Shown: in pieces, positions 1 through 10,922 of the stretch
Position numbering within the stretch: position 1 is the first letter of the stretch
Layout of the letters: each line of letters opens with the position of its first letter
Position numbers and translations under genes: made by a program
The notes under the pieces: model-generated
Databases searched by the model: none
Seen by the model: only the letters and a program-made list of their open reading frames with translations
Told to the model about the DNA's origin: nothing
Assembly (NCBI RefSeq): GCF_024586455.1
Contig: NC_065921.1
Location: forward strand, 46,956,574 to 47,020,573
Direction: 5' to 3'
Origin: Bactrocera neohumeralis
Lineage: Eukaryota; Arthropoda; Insecta; Diptera; Tephritidae
Length of the DNA: 64,000 bases

Positions 1-734
1 ATGCAAGTTGTGTCTTGCTTGACTTTCCAGCAGTGTCACAATATTTTTTATACAAAATTCCGTCTGTGATTGTTTTGCGACACTGCGCATGCTCAAAAAA
101 TTCAAAATCCCACTGAAAGCTTTCAAAGTGTTAAAAAAATATTACGCTCGAAAATTTATAGGGAAAATATATAATTCAGATGTCGTTCAAAGTTTTACCA
201 GTTAATATGTAAATTTTTCTTAATTTGTGGAATGCGGAATTAGCAAAAAGTTACTAAAAATAAGAAAACTTATTTCTAATTTTTCTTTGAATATAGAAAT
301 ACTAAAATGTAAATAATATAAAAAACTGTGATATAAAACTTGATGTTATATTCACGTGTCTAATAAAACTAATAGAAAGGAAGAAAAAGTGTTAACTTAA
401 CCTGCACCCAGGTTATAATACCCCACACAAGGAAATTTCTTATAGTTTAGTGAATGAAAGCCATATTAGTGATCAGATGTGAACGTTATATTCGGAGATT
501 GTAGCGCTCTTTTATTTACACGCATGTGTTTTAGTCACGTCCCACGGTATCGAAAGGAATGCAGGACGGCTGTTGACTTAATGACAGGCCGCAACCTACT
601 GATATCACATACATCACGGTTTCTATGTTTCTGCATAGCAGAACTCGTCTTGAATATCCAGGAGCTTCGCAGTTCAAGGGATTAAAAAAGTAACAAACTT
701 AGATATCAAGTCCCGCCTACAGCTCGCAAAAAGC
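1..734. other. AT-rich spacer, no gene seen
   Basis: AT-rich DNA with no coding frame that resembles a known family. The only open frame above 60 codons (479-685, +) has no recognisable motif and looks fortuitous. Confidence 0.6.
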
Positions 735-1155
735 TATATGCTATAGTGGGCCGATCTAAACAATTTTTTCGGAGATTGTAGCGTCTCTTTTATCAAAAAT
801 GTGTGAATTTCATGAATATATCTTGTAAAATAAAAAAGTTATCCTACAAGGACTTGAGTTAGATCGGTCAGCTTGTAAGGCAGCTATATGCTTTATTGGT
901 CCGATATAGAAGCAGTTCGGACAAATGAAGAGTTTTCTGATGTAGAAAAGACGTGTGGAAAATTTCAGAATGGTATCTTCAAAAATGCAACTGGAACTGA
1001 TTTGCGTAAGTACGGCCGGACAGACAGACAGACGGCCATTGCTAATTCGATCGTCATAATGTTCATTTAGGCGTCTACTTTATAGGGTCACCGACGCTTC
1101 CTTTTCAGTGTAATAAACATTGCGGCACACTTATTACTACACTCCTTCTGCTCAG
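735..1155 (+). repeat. Dispersed repeat R1, short diverged copy
   Basis: Contains the R1 hallmark 'gctatatgctatagtgg' followed by a 'ccgatct...caattttttcggagattgta' block, the block repeated about 150 bp further on, then a 'cggacagacagacagacgg' run and the 'tatagggtc...acgcttccttt' end block. The same order of blocks is seen in the longer copies at 27335-28317 and 51316-52085. It ends in a degenerate hairpin around 1135-1155. No protein coding is evident. It is probably a non-autonomous interspersed repeat; class unknown. Confidence 0.65.
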
Positions 1156-3324
1156 AGTATAACTAAAGGTTTTACCTCTAAAACAGTGCTATTAAGAGAA
1201 CAGTTTTTCAGATTTATTCGAACAAGCAACTGTGCATATCAATGTTCGTCTACATTTTAGCCTTATTATCATTTTTCTACCGATACTATTCAGTAAGAGA
1301 CCCTTTGAATCTCGGAAATTTCTTAATGAGCCATCTAAAGACCTATTATTCTATCTACTTACATACGTAAGGGAAATTACAAGGTATGAATTTTGAAAGA
1401 AATTAAAATTGGTTACTGAAATATCAACTATTGACGTGGTTCGTATGGTTCCCTCTTATGTGCAAACTTATATTTTTCATCCTCCTACAGTTTTCACAGC
1501 GTCGTTATTACGACGCTTAGCCTTGAGATATTACATTTCTAATTATAATTTGATATATCTACAAGGTTTTAATGTACAAACATTCTGATGAAAAACAAAT
1601 TACCGCATGTAATACCACACACTTGTGTGCATAAATAAGATCATAAAAGTTTTTAGTTGGCGTAAATAAAATACTTTTAAAGAAAGTAAAATAAAAGTGC
1701 GTAGCATTCTAGAAAAAAATTATAATAAATACAATAATTTAGTAAAAACTATGTATATATGTATATATACACATATACATGTGGTTTTCGAAAAAAATCT
1801 ATATGTATGTTTCGCTTGTTTCCGTTTAAATAACTGTTTTGTCTATTTTATAAGAAGAGCTCATTATCATTATTTCTGCTAAACAAATTTACGTTAAATT
1901 CAGTTACTTATAACAGGTAAAAAATTCCGTACGTAAAAGCAAAATTATTTGAAACTCTTAATAAAAAATATTGTATATTGAAAATCGGTTCAGCCCTCTG
2001 CATTTTCTAATAATTTTTAAACAAAAAGAGATATGAATACATATGAAAACCTTTGTAATATACTCTTATGTAGACTTCCGTAGCGATAAATTACAGATAT
2101 AAGTGTTAATTGAGTGCTTAGTTGTGACACTTAATACGGTTTTGATAAATAACGTTTTAAACGCGTGACAGCGGTCCGAACGGACCTGTTCTTACTTTTT
2201 GCCAACAAACGATGGTCACAGAATACTCTTAGCTAATACTAAATATCGAGATAAATTGAGATCAACGCTCGCAACGTTTGTATATATCAGAATTATTCAA
2301 CTATTGTTTATTAATTTAGCTGTTGACTCAGAAACATTTTCCTATGCAATCTCATCTAGAGATGAAGTATTTGTGGTAAAATTAATATTGTGCTTTCTCT
2401 CGCTAATTTGTTATCTATTTACTTACACATACGTGCGATTTTTTATTACAATTTACTTGTCATGTTATCAGTGCGGTATTGTTGCTCTTATCAGCAAGAA
2501 AATATAATATTTAATACAGTCAGCAAAGTGTTTAGTTTTTATCTTTCTATTTTGACAATTTGCATTTATCACAATGAGTGCGCCCAATATAGAGTGTGAT
2601 TACTATTACGAGCAATGTCAGCGGGCTGTGATTAGATAACTAAAAGCGAATGAATCGCAAAATCGGGATAATTGTGGCCAAGTTTCACCAGTTTGTGCCA
2701 TTTTCAGAGCAATGAATTAAAATATTATAGAAATAAGATAAAAGCAACAAACCCCATTTACTTTGGTTACACCAAAACTATAATATAATTTCTATAATTT
2801 CGACTCATGCCAAATTTCGAAAAAATTATAAATTATATAGGGTCTTCGACATTCCATTCTGCGTGTTACAAAGTTTGTGGCAAACTTAATATAATCTGTT
2901 AAAGGTGCAATGAACACATATTTATTTGCTAAATTTATATAGAACTTTTAATAATATGTAATACTTTAATATCATTTTGTTAAACGCAAGCGGGATCGGG
3001 AGTGAATTGATTACTCATAATCAATAGCATACACTGTAATACACAAAAAGCTATGCTAATACATTGTCGTTGCTTTTCGTTTCAGCTATCGAATTACTAT
3101 ATATTGCATTTCTATGTCAATGGCAGCTGCTGCTTGCCCTCTTGATGGCGATATTTAGAGGTAGCGTTTTTTTCTGGCAATACGTACCTAAAATAGAAAC
3201 TTACAAAAGTAATAGTAATGGGTTAAAATTACTCTATCTTGTTGCTAAGTGAAATCCTCTCCATATCCTAAACCACTAATGCTACAATAACCAAATTCGC
3301 TTAGAGCAAATCCCTTTAGAGTAT
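1156..3324. other. AT-rich spacer with small repeat fragments
   Basis: No gene recognised. Two scraps of dispersed repeats lie here: 2820-2896 matches the end block of R1, and about 2095-2190 resembles about 42770-42870 (shared 'cttag', 'tgacactt' and 'gcgtgacag.ggtccga' in the same order and spacing). Open frames at 2199-2507 and 3064-3252 encode low-complexity hydrophobic peptides without family resemblance and are not called. Confidence 0.5.
2820..2896 (+). repeat. R1 end-block fragment
   Basis: Carries the R1 3' block 'tatagggtc..cgac.ttcc' followed by 'gtggcaaacttaatata', which matches 28248-28299. The rest of the repeat is missing. Confidence 0.55.
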
Positions 3325-3455
3325 TTTATGATCATGAACTTGGATTCCGAAACTGGGTTTGTCGTTTTCCATTTTAAGGTATTTCCCTGTTTCTGATCTT
3401 TGCAAGTTGCAAGAGTAGTCGTATAAAATGTTCGGTTACACCCAAACTTATTTCC
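3325..3455 (+). repeat. R2 3'-terminal fragment
   Basis: Matches the last ~120 bp of R2 at 50985-51105: 'ttttaaggtatttc', 'gcaagttgcaagagta', then 'tataaaatgttcggtt' and 'acacccaaactta'. The terminal hairpin arms are decayed here. The upstream part of R2 is absent. Confidence 0.55.
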
Positions 3456-4235
3456 CCTTAATTATTCTTAATATTTGTATTTTTCTGGACTATGACTATG
3501 ACTTGAGGAAAGTTCGAAGATAACACCTTCCTAGATATTGAGGGAGCGTTGCTTTGAAGTTAAAAACTTTATTGCTAGAGATAATAAAATCATTTCAAAA
3601 ACATCTTTGAAAAGTAAAATGACTTAGGTATGGTTTAAATTAAAAATAAAGAGCTAGTTTACGTTCGATCGTTTTATAGACTGAAACCTCAGGGGCGCTT
3701 GATCTCCTTTTTGCAAAGGCAAAGCTAAGCAAACGTGAACCGGGTAATACTATTACTGCTTTATGGAGTTATATCTAACTTTTTCTTAAACTTATTTAGT
3801 GTTTTGTTTTATTTTATATGGGGCCGATACTAAAAGTGTTTGTATGTTTGCAAAATATGCACTTTAAGGCAATACTCGTCTGTGATTTGGCAACTGGTGT
3901 TAATGGAAAAGGCTAAAATTTTTCTTAAAATAAAAGATTGTTCTTCTCCAGTAGCTATTTACCTAAGTATAGTCATCCTAGTTTTAAAACCAATTAAGAA
4001 TTTGTCATAAGTTATCTCGCCGACGTAGTGAAAATTAAAACTGTAGTGAAACCATCTTATTACAGCTTCCAAAGTAGTTTAACCCCTTCGTATTTCCTGA
4101 GTTTTACTACGACCTGAGGTCAGCTCATTGTCGCCGTTAAAACTGCTTGGCGTGTGAAAACTTAGCCGAAAATTTCTACTATACAAGGGTTCAGAAACGG
4201 TGTAAATTCCCCAACGCTTTCTTTACCATTTTCTC
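3456..4235. other. Spacer, nothing recognised
   Basis: AT-rich, no convincing frame, inverted repeat or tandem repeat noticed by eye. Confidence 0.5.
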
Positions 4236-4496
4236 CTATTTAGAATAACTCGTTGCTATGTTATCAGCAAAACGGCTTGTTAAGGGAAGTGTACCGAAAT
4301 TAACGCAAGGTTGAAATCTGCGGCAAATTTCCTTAATCTTTATAGTTTTCGAAGTTAAAACGCTATTCCAATCATATTTCGTATGAAATCTTCGAACTTC
4401 AGCCGCTAAGCTTTCATTGTTTTTGAAATCTTGTTCAATAATGATGATACGTTGTTCTATCGTGTAACGCTTCATTTTTACTAAGTTTAAGCTCAT
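4236..4496 (-). pseudogene. mariner-type transposase, N-terminal HTH remnant
   Basis: From the eighth residue the frame reads MKRYTIEQRIIIIEQDF, followed by a helix-turn-helix-like stretch (NNESLAAEVRRFHTKY) and ending near KEICRRF. This resembles the DUF4817-like first HTH found at the start of many mariner transposases, here in the DD41D/rosa-like style. The catalytic region is absent; the frame ends about 30 residues after the homologous part. Only the DNA-binding start of a dead element remains. The family call rests on pattern resemblance, not an alignment. Confidence 0.5.
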
Positions 4497-4845
4497 CCGC
4501 CATCAAATAGTCTTCTATGAAAACTACTAACCTGAGTAAAATATTTGATCAAAACCAAACAGCATGGGTTTTTCGTATTCTAAGTTGATGCGTGCTCAAA
4601 GTATAACATTGAAAAATGTCTTAATAACTCCATTTTGCTATTTGCTTTAAATCACTAAAGAATTAGTGACCTTTATGACAACATACGAACGCACATTATC
4701 CAAGATCTCATTGAAGGTTAAAATCTATATGGAGACATCACTCATACATCATTACATGCACAATCTGTCTTTGTAATGTCTGTTATTGTGTAGCAGGCCT
4801 CTTTACTCCGAGTGCAAATACAAGGTAAACAGGATTTAACAAAAT

Positions 4846-5512
4846 CCAAAACAAATGGGTTTTTCGGCAAAATCAATTTATTTTATTCAAAAAAGTCTCC
4901 TTCTGCTTCAATACAGCTGGCCTCTACGTCTGCATAACGCTTTCCTTTCATGGGCAAATGCTTTTTCCGAAAAGTAAGAAGTCACATGGTGCCATATCAG
5001 GTGAATACGGAGAGTGGTTAATGGTTAAAATGTAATTTTTGGTCAAATAATCGTCCTTTGAATGTTGGATTCTGAGCAATTTTTGGTCATCAGTCAATTG
5101 TGCGGGAAAAAAAGGTGCACACACCTTTAGTAAGCCCAAACGTTCGGTCAAAATGCAATAAATCGATGTTTTGGAGATATTCAATTCCATTTCCATGATT
5201 TTTGATGAATTCACACACAGCTTCGATGGAATTTGCGGTGATCACGGATTTTGATTGGCCCACATGTTGATCGTCATTTATGTCCTTACGATCACTTTGA
5301 AAACGTTGAAACCATTTGTGCACTCTGCTACGGGATAGGCAATCATCGCCATCGTTTCATCAATTGAAACGTTTCGGCAAAATTTTTACCAATTTCAAAA
5401 CTAAATTTAATGTTGGCTCTTTGTTCGAAGCTCATTTTCGCACCGATAACACAAGCATACTAACGCTTAAAACGCAATAAGTCGCTATTGAGAGCGAAAA
5501 ACCCAGTTTTGC
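4846..5512 (-). pseudogene. Internally deleted mariner (DD34D-type) remnant
   Basis: Read on the minus strand, overlapping frames give MHKWFQRFQSDRKDINDDQH, then NISKTSIYCILTERLGLLKV and LTDDQKLLRIQ, then jump to HSPYSPDMAPCDFLLFGKS. These match the order HTH / second HTH / linker / third catalytic Asp (SPDxAPCDxxLF) of mariner transposases. The segment with the first two catalytic Asp residues is deleted and a frameshift separates the HTH pieces. Short inverted ends are visible: 'caaatgggtttttcggc' near 4854 and the reverse complement of 'gcgaaaaacccagttttg' near 5497. It is non-functional. Confidence 0.65.
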
Positions 5513-6005
5513 ACTGTGGGATAATGAATTGATTTTCCTGCCAGTTGCGCTGCAGACAGCAGGGATAATGGGATGCCCAACTTATTCCAGTGTGAGAGCG
5601 TCTCAAAATAAGCGTTTTTTATAACATTTTCCTTTATGGCCAGATCGAACAAAATAAAAATTTTTGGGCATTTTAAATTAAAACACCCAACATTTATTAG
5701 GTTTGCAAATTATTATATATTGGACTTCTAATATATGACGAAACTACTTAAATCCTTTTTTATGATTTTATGGTACATTAAAAAAACTGACTTTTGATCT
5801 TTCAATACTTAATAAGGTGAATTAAGCCTGTTAGTTCTCAATTATCAAATGTTGTTAATCATTTGTAATCGAAAATTAATTCTATTATGCATCAAATTAC
5901 AAAACGTTTCATGAAATATATTTAAATTTCGCATTTTCTTTGATTTTCATTGTTTTAAATTTTTATTAGCGATCTTGAACAGCGGCAACAAATTCCTCCA
6001 TTTAC
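5513..6005. other. Spacer, nothing recognised
   Basis: AT-rich sequence with no recognised coding or repeat structure. Confidence 0.5.
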
Positions 6006-7100
6006 ATATTTTTAAACTCTCGCAACAATGTTGCTAAGGAGAGTATTATAGTTTTGTTCACATAACGGTTGTTTGTAAGTCCTAAAACTAAAAGAGTCAG
6101 ATATAGGGTTATATATACCAAAGTGATCAGGGTGACGAGTAGAGTCGAAATCCGGATGTCTGTCTGTCCGTCCGTCCGTCTGTCCGTCCGTCCGTCTGTC
6201 CGTCCGTCCGTGCAAGCTGTAACTTGAGTAAAAATTGAGATATCATGATGAAACTTGGTACACGTATTCCTTGGCTCCATAAGAAGGTTAAGTTCGAAGA
6301 TGGGCAAAATCGGCCAACTGCCACGCCCACAAAATGGCGGAAACCGAAAACCTATAAAGTGTCATAACTAAGCCATAAATAAAGATATTGAAGTGAAATT
6401 TGGCACAAAGGATCGCATTAGGGAGGGGCATATTTGGACGCAGTTTTTTTGGAAAAGTGGGCGTGGCCCCGCCCCCTACTAAGTTTTTTGTACATATCTC
6501 AGAAACTACTATAGCTATGTCAACCAAACTCTACAGAGTCGTTTTCTTCAGGCATTTCTATATACAGTTCAGAAATGGAAGAAATCGGATATTAACCACG
6601 CCCACCTCCCATACAAAGGTTATGTTGAAAATCACTAAAAGTCCGTTAACCGACTAACAAAAAACGTCAGAAACACTAAATTTTACGGAAGAAATGGCAG
6701 AAGAAAGCTGCACCCAGGCTTTTTTTAAAAATTGAAAATGGGCGTGGCCTTGCCCACTTATGGACCAAAAACCATATCTCAGGAACTACTAGACCGATTT
6801 CAATGAAATTCGGTATATAATATTTTCTTAACACCCTGATGACACGTACGAAATATGGGTGAAATCGGTTCACAACCACGCCTTCTTCCAATATAACGCT
6901 ATTTCGAATTCCATCTGATGCCTTCTCTGTATAATATATGTATACATTAAGAACCAATGATGATAGCGGAATAAAACTTTACAAAAATACGGTATTTGAA
7001 AAATATATAAATGACGTATAATGAAATCTGGATTATCACTTTATCATGCGAGAGTATAAAATGTTCGGTGACACCCGAACTTAGCCCTTCCTTACTTGTT
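6006..7100 (+). repeat. Dispersed repeat R2, complete-looking ~1.1-kb copy
   Basis: Begins near 'aacaatgttgctaaggagag' and ends 'gagagtataaaatgttcgg' plus a 'cccgaacttagcccttcctt' tail. The 5' block (tagttttgtt.ac..aacgg, then 'gatatagggtt') recurs at 46245-46330. The 3' block recurs at 3325-3455, 45321-45370 and 50985-51105. Inside are repeated segments of the type 'cacgcccac' and 'aaatcgg', and a (TCCG/TCTG)n run. Several short open frames on both strands come from the tandem run and are not genes. Class is unknown; it behaves like an interspersed non-coding repeat. Confidence 0.7.
6157..6211. repeat. (TCCG/TCTG)n tandem run inside R2
   Basis: About 14 tetranucleotide units alternating TCTG and TCCG. 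A related cagacagacag run lies in R1 at about 1018-1034. It encodes Thr-Asp-Gly-Arg peptides on the minus strand that should not be read as protein. Confidence 0.85.
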
Positions 7101-7134
7101 TTGATAAGATTTCAATCTGGCCGTCGCTCGTTTC

Positions 7135-7208
7135 CAATTGCTAAACGTCAAAACCTCCCCAATCCAGTCAACTGTCAAAGTTTAGGTTGTTTTGACGTTT
7201 AGCAATTG
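7135..7208. repeat. Perfect 20-bp inverted repeat with 34-nt loop
   Basis: Left arm 7135-7154 (caattgctaaacgtcaaaac) is the exact reverse complement of 7189-7208. The loop is 34 nt. It lies just after an R2 copy. It could be a short MITE core or a simple foldback; no target duplication was identified. Confidence 0.75.
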
Positions 7209-7590
7209 TTCTCTCACTTCCAGTTAGAGAGGAGTTGGACATCTCTTTATCTCTGGCAGACAGCAACGAGGTAACATAGGTAGTCGGTATGTTGATGTTT
7301 TTTTATGCCCTAGTGTATTTTTGCCCCACTTGAAATGTATAACATAAATAAAATGTTATAATTACTTTTACTAGCAAACTAGTTAGCGGAAATTTTAAGA
7401 TAAAGTTGAAATTGTGAAGTTCTCGAGAAATCATGCTTAAAAATAAGGCTTGCCTCGGCATCCAAAAACACCTTCGCTTTGAAATATATTCACTTACATA
7501 AAGCTTTTCGTCAAAACGGGGTTGTTTCTGGGCGCCCCAAAAAATTTATTTTTTTTATTTTTATTATTTTGAATGCCTACATTAATTCTA
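7209..7590. other. Spacer, nothing recognised
   Basis: No coding or repeat structure recognised. Confidence 0.45.
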
Positions 7591-8345
7591 TTCTTTTGTG
7601 ACAGTTTCTTATTAAAATTGCATTCGATAAATTTCTAGTAGTTAACCTGCTTCTTTGCTTGGAACAGATGAATTTCATATCAGAAAAAATGTGTTCACAA
7701 AAGAATGTTGAGGGGAAAAATGATAAAACCTTGAGGGAAATTTCTTTAAGTTACGGATAAAATGAGCTTTCTAAGTTCCTCCAGAAATCATTCTTTTATC
7801 ATTGAATGACATTTCACTTCTAAGAATTATTAATTCTGGCTGGATTTTTAATTCATATTGGTTTACATCACATTTAAACGGGTTTACAAATATATCGATT
7901 AAAGGTTGAATTTTTCGGAAGTCCTTAAATCTGTCCTCAAAGTTAAAAAACAGAGTCTCTAATAACTGAGTGTGCGCACGTTTTACACTTAAGACATCAG
8001 TACTGTTCATGAGGGAGCAGGCTTGTGGAAAACTTGAATAATCTTCGTCTTTGATCTCAGAAAGCAATAAAAATCAAATAGTTTGAAAATGAGTGACTTC
8101 TTTGAATAAATCGTTTTCAACTTGAAAAACCCAATCCTTATACTTCTGCAAAAGGGTATTTTTTTTTTTTCAAAAAACATATTATCTCTCTCAATACCCG
8201 CATATTTCTGAAAGTATTTATGGAAGGTATTATAGTGCCTCCTAAAATTATATCCCCGGGTCCCCTTTACACACATATTACACAATAGACATTGCATATT
8301 ACCAAAGGCATCGGAAATCATAAAGCAATATCTGTCATTCATTTT
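7591..8345 (-). pseudogene. hAT-type transposase remnant with BED zinc finger
   Basis: Minus-strand frames show an N-terminal BED-type finger (CLLCNMCVKG, then RRHYNTFHK), a frameshifted middle, then FEDRFKDFRKIQPLIDIFVN and PFKCDVN. This resembles the C-terminal half of the hAT-derived GTF2IRD2/ZBED5-like group, in which an 'F..RF.D....P.....F..PF..D' stretch precedes the dimerisation region. A decayed terminal part (SPQHSFVNTFF) follows after a stop. The finger and C-terminal part lie far closer than in an intact ~600-residue transposase, so most of the RNase-H-like core is missing. A dead element; subfamily is inferred. Confidence 0.55.
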
Positions 8346-9803
8346 GAACAAACACATACAGGTAAGCGCACAAATAGTATCATAAAACAATCAAGCGGCG
8401 CACGATGTTGCTTCGCTGTTGTTTGTTAATCAACTGACTGCAAATGTTCTTTGTCCCATGGTAGCCACTTTACGCTCGCGGTTACCAATACATCCATACA
8501 TTTCATTTGCCCATCTCTGTTGTAGATGTTCAAGTGCAAAACCACTGCCTGGAACAATTTGCAGCATCACTCGCAGTTTACGTGTCGGCGAACAAATAAA
8601 TGCATAATATGCGCTGTGTGCAGCCAATGGTGACATTTTATTGCCACTAATTAGTGTTTTTGTTTGGCCTCTCTGTGTGGAATGACTTTTCTCCCCTTTT
8701 TCACTTTTACAACTGTTTTCTGATGAGTACAGTGCTGGTAATTACACAAATGTCTGTGTATATTTATGTTTGTCTGCACTATATTCTTGGTGTGATTTAT
8801 GGTTTGGTTTATACAGATCACAGGTTCCAAGATTTCCCGATCGTAAGTTTAGATATCTCCATGAATGATTTTTATTAGCACCCTCCGTATAAGATGTTGC
8901 ATTTGGTGATTGTTCCATGTGTTGCATCCTTAGACAAAGTAGTTGGGACGATGAATCCGCTAAATTTACTACTAAATTATTGGATGACAACGACTATAAA
9001 GTTTTCCCTCGGTGTCCCCGATCCCTCTATGACAATACCAGTAAATTGTTGAGGAGAATGAAAACTTGGATGGTTTATGGTCGAACGTGAGATTTGTACG
9101 GAATGCCACGTCATATTTAGACAGTGATAGACGCCAGTGGTGAGCACACAAAATGTTAAACGAAACTCACCGCAAGGGTTAAGTGTCGCCAGTAGTAGTA
9201 GTTTCTAAATGTCCAAAAATTATACTAAGCTCGAAAAGATCGAAGAGGCGATGAAATTGAATAATGCAGAGAAGCGCCACAAGGAGTATCAGTCAAAATG
9301 AGCAACTGACAGCTGCCGCATAGAGACGAAAAGAATAAAAGAGAAGAAGGGTGGATAAAAAATCGAGTCTAATGTATACGTCAAAAGAAGTGAGTGAAGC
9401 TTACACGACAATACGTATATTATGCAAAGCGGCTAAAAGCTTGCCGACCGAAGAATACGTACAAGTAGAAAATGGCGAAGTAAAAAAGCAAGAATTTACT
9501 GGAAACTCAAAAAGAATGATTAGCATCCAGTTCTTGACAGCTGAACAGTTTAGGGTGTAAATACCGGCTGGCGCCTTTAAGTAGGCAATATTTTGCACTT
9601 ATAATCTGAGCACGGTTCGAATCAATCAGCTAGCGGATATTAATTTCTCAAAGAAATTGTGTTACAAGTATCCTTTTTTTCTTGTAGAGATTGAAGATAA
9701 AAATAGTAGAGTAAAAGAATTGGTTATGTGAGATAGCATTTCGGTTACTTGCGTCGCCATTAGTATCCCGTTTGATATATAACCACAACAGACAGATATA
9801 CAT
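8346..9803. other. Spacer with small unassigned frames
   Basis: No recognised gene. Short frames at 8419-8607 (+), 8430-8636 (-), 8742-8990 (-) and 9351-9560 (+) lack family resemblance. The 9351-9560 peptide (69 codons, Lys/Glu-rich) starts at a GTG, not an ATG, and I cannot support it as a gene. Confidence 0.4.
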
Positions 9804-10034
9804 ATGTATATTAAGGTGGAGCGATAATGTATGGAGAAATTTTTTTTTCTGTTTTTTAACGGCATAGCTATGAAAAGTTGCCTTGTAATATATAAAACAT
9901 ACATGCAGAATATCAAACAGCTGGCCTAATGTTTTGAGGTGCCCCAGTACATTCAAACATTTAAATAAAACCAAAAAATGGTATTGTAAGCATTTATTAT
10001 GAAAAATATTCTCTTATATTACTTAAAATACCAT

Positions 10035-10244
10035 TTAAACATCAAACTGTTTTTTTTTTTGTTTTTTTGTATTGAAATGAGGCATTCGTTGACGTGATAG
10101 CAGTCTTGCCCTAATGAAGCCATCTCGTTTATTTTCCCCACAAACTGCATTCGATGCTTCTGTTACCAACTTGATGCAGCGCTCCACAGCTTGGGTGTGG
10201 CATGGAAAATCTGTAATATCCTTACATGTACCAAGAACAGACAA
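10035..10244 (-). pseudogene. C-terminal part of the same unassigned transposon protein
   Basis: A 69-codon open stretch containing DITDFPCHTQAVERCIKLV, then TEASNAVCGENKRDGFIRAR, and ending in a Lys-rich tail. It lies 48 bp downstream of the stop of the 209-codon fragment, in another frame. A third frame between them reads DPPLTLNMFDETLKDIV, so at least one frameshift and a stop separate the pieces. The Cys, His and Glu residues look conserved in type, but I can name no domain. The first codon is not a genuine start. Confidence 0.5.
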
Positions 10245-10292
10245 TGTCTTTCAAGGTTTCATCAAACATATTTAAAGTTAGAGGTGGATCAG

Positions 10293-10922
10293 TTATATCA
10301 GATCATTGCCACATAATAATCTCAGTGTAATCTTAGGCATCGAAGTTGAATGTAGGTACTTTAAACGTTCGAAGTCTTCGAGCTTTCTCAGATCTTGGTT
10401 TAACAATTCTTCGATATATTCAACACCGCCTATCATAATTTTTCTGGTTGATCTTTGGTCGAGTAAGAAACTTACTTCCTCCTTGGCAACACAACATCCT
10501 TTTAAACAGCAATATTTCCTGATATCTTTGCATTTGCAGCTGCAGATTTTAAATAATGTAAGGGACTCTGTTATAAATGTTCTAACATTTTCTTGGTATT
10601 TAATGTTGGTTTGACGGCCTTGATATAGTTTCATTAAGCTCCTATATATGTTGTGGTAGGAACGAACCAATTGTAAGATTCTTTTTACACTTACAGTTGG
10701 CAGTGAAGATTTTCGCCATATTTTTAGAACTTCACCCGCTAATCTTTCAGTTATTTCAAGAACTGTTAGCTCCATTGTTGTTTTATCGGGCTTCAATTCA
10801 TGTTTTATGAAAAGATAACATTTCACCGGATCATTATACGTATGTAAGTGAGAAACAGGAAACTTCTCCGGCAAACCAGAGACAGGACACCTCGTTGTTT
10901 GTCGTGCTTTAACTTGAGACAT
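10293..10922 (-). pseudogene. N-terminal part of an unassigned transposon protein
   Basis: A 209-codon frame starting MSQVKARQTTRCPVSGLPEK. A Cys cluster lies around residues 125-145 (ICSCKCKDIRKYCCLKGCC), followed by a conserved-looking motif FLLDQRSTRKIMIGG. I have an impression of similar Cys-cluster plus 'DQR..RK..IG' arrangements in large multicopy hypothetical proteins of arthropods and cnidarians, where a FPCHTQAVERC motif occurs near the C-terminus; that motif is present just downstream in the next fragment. This suggests both are ends of one protein whose central region has been deleted. Function (transposase?) is inference from its place inside TIRs. Confidence 0.5.

Noticed and set aside
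6002..6330. Three overlapping minus-strand frames with Thr-Asp-Gly-Arg repeats
   Set aside because: They come from the (TCCG/TCTG)n tandem run within R2, not from a gene.
6006..7100. R2 as a Helitron
   Set aside because: A terminal hairpin is present but the 3' bases are CTTG, not CTRR, and the 5' end is not TC; left unclassified.
8742..8990. 82-codon minus-strand frame
   Set aside because: No motif, no conserved context and overlapping plus-strand frames of similar length; likely chance.
9351..9560. Small basic/acidic protein gene upstream of the unclassified transposon
   Set aside because: The frame begins at GTG, has no family resemblance and lies in unstructured spacer; not enough support.
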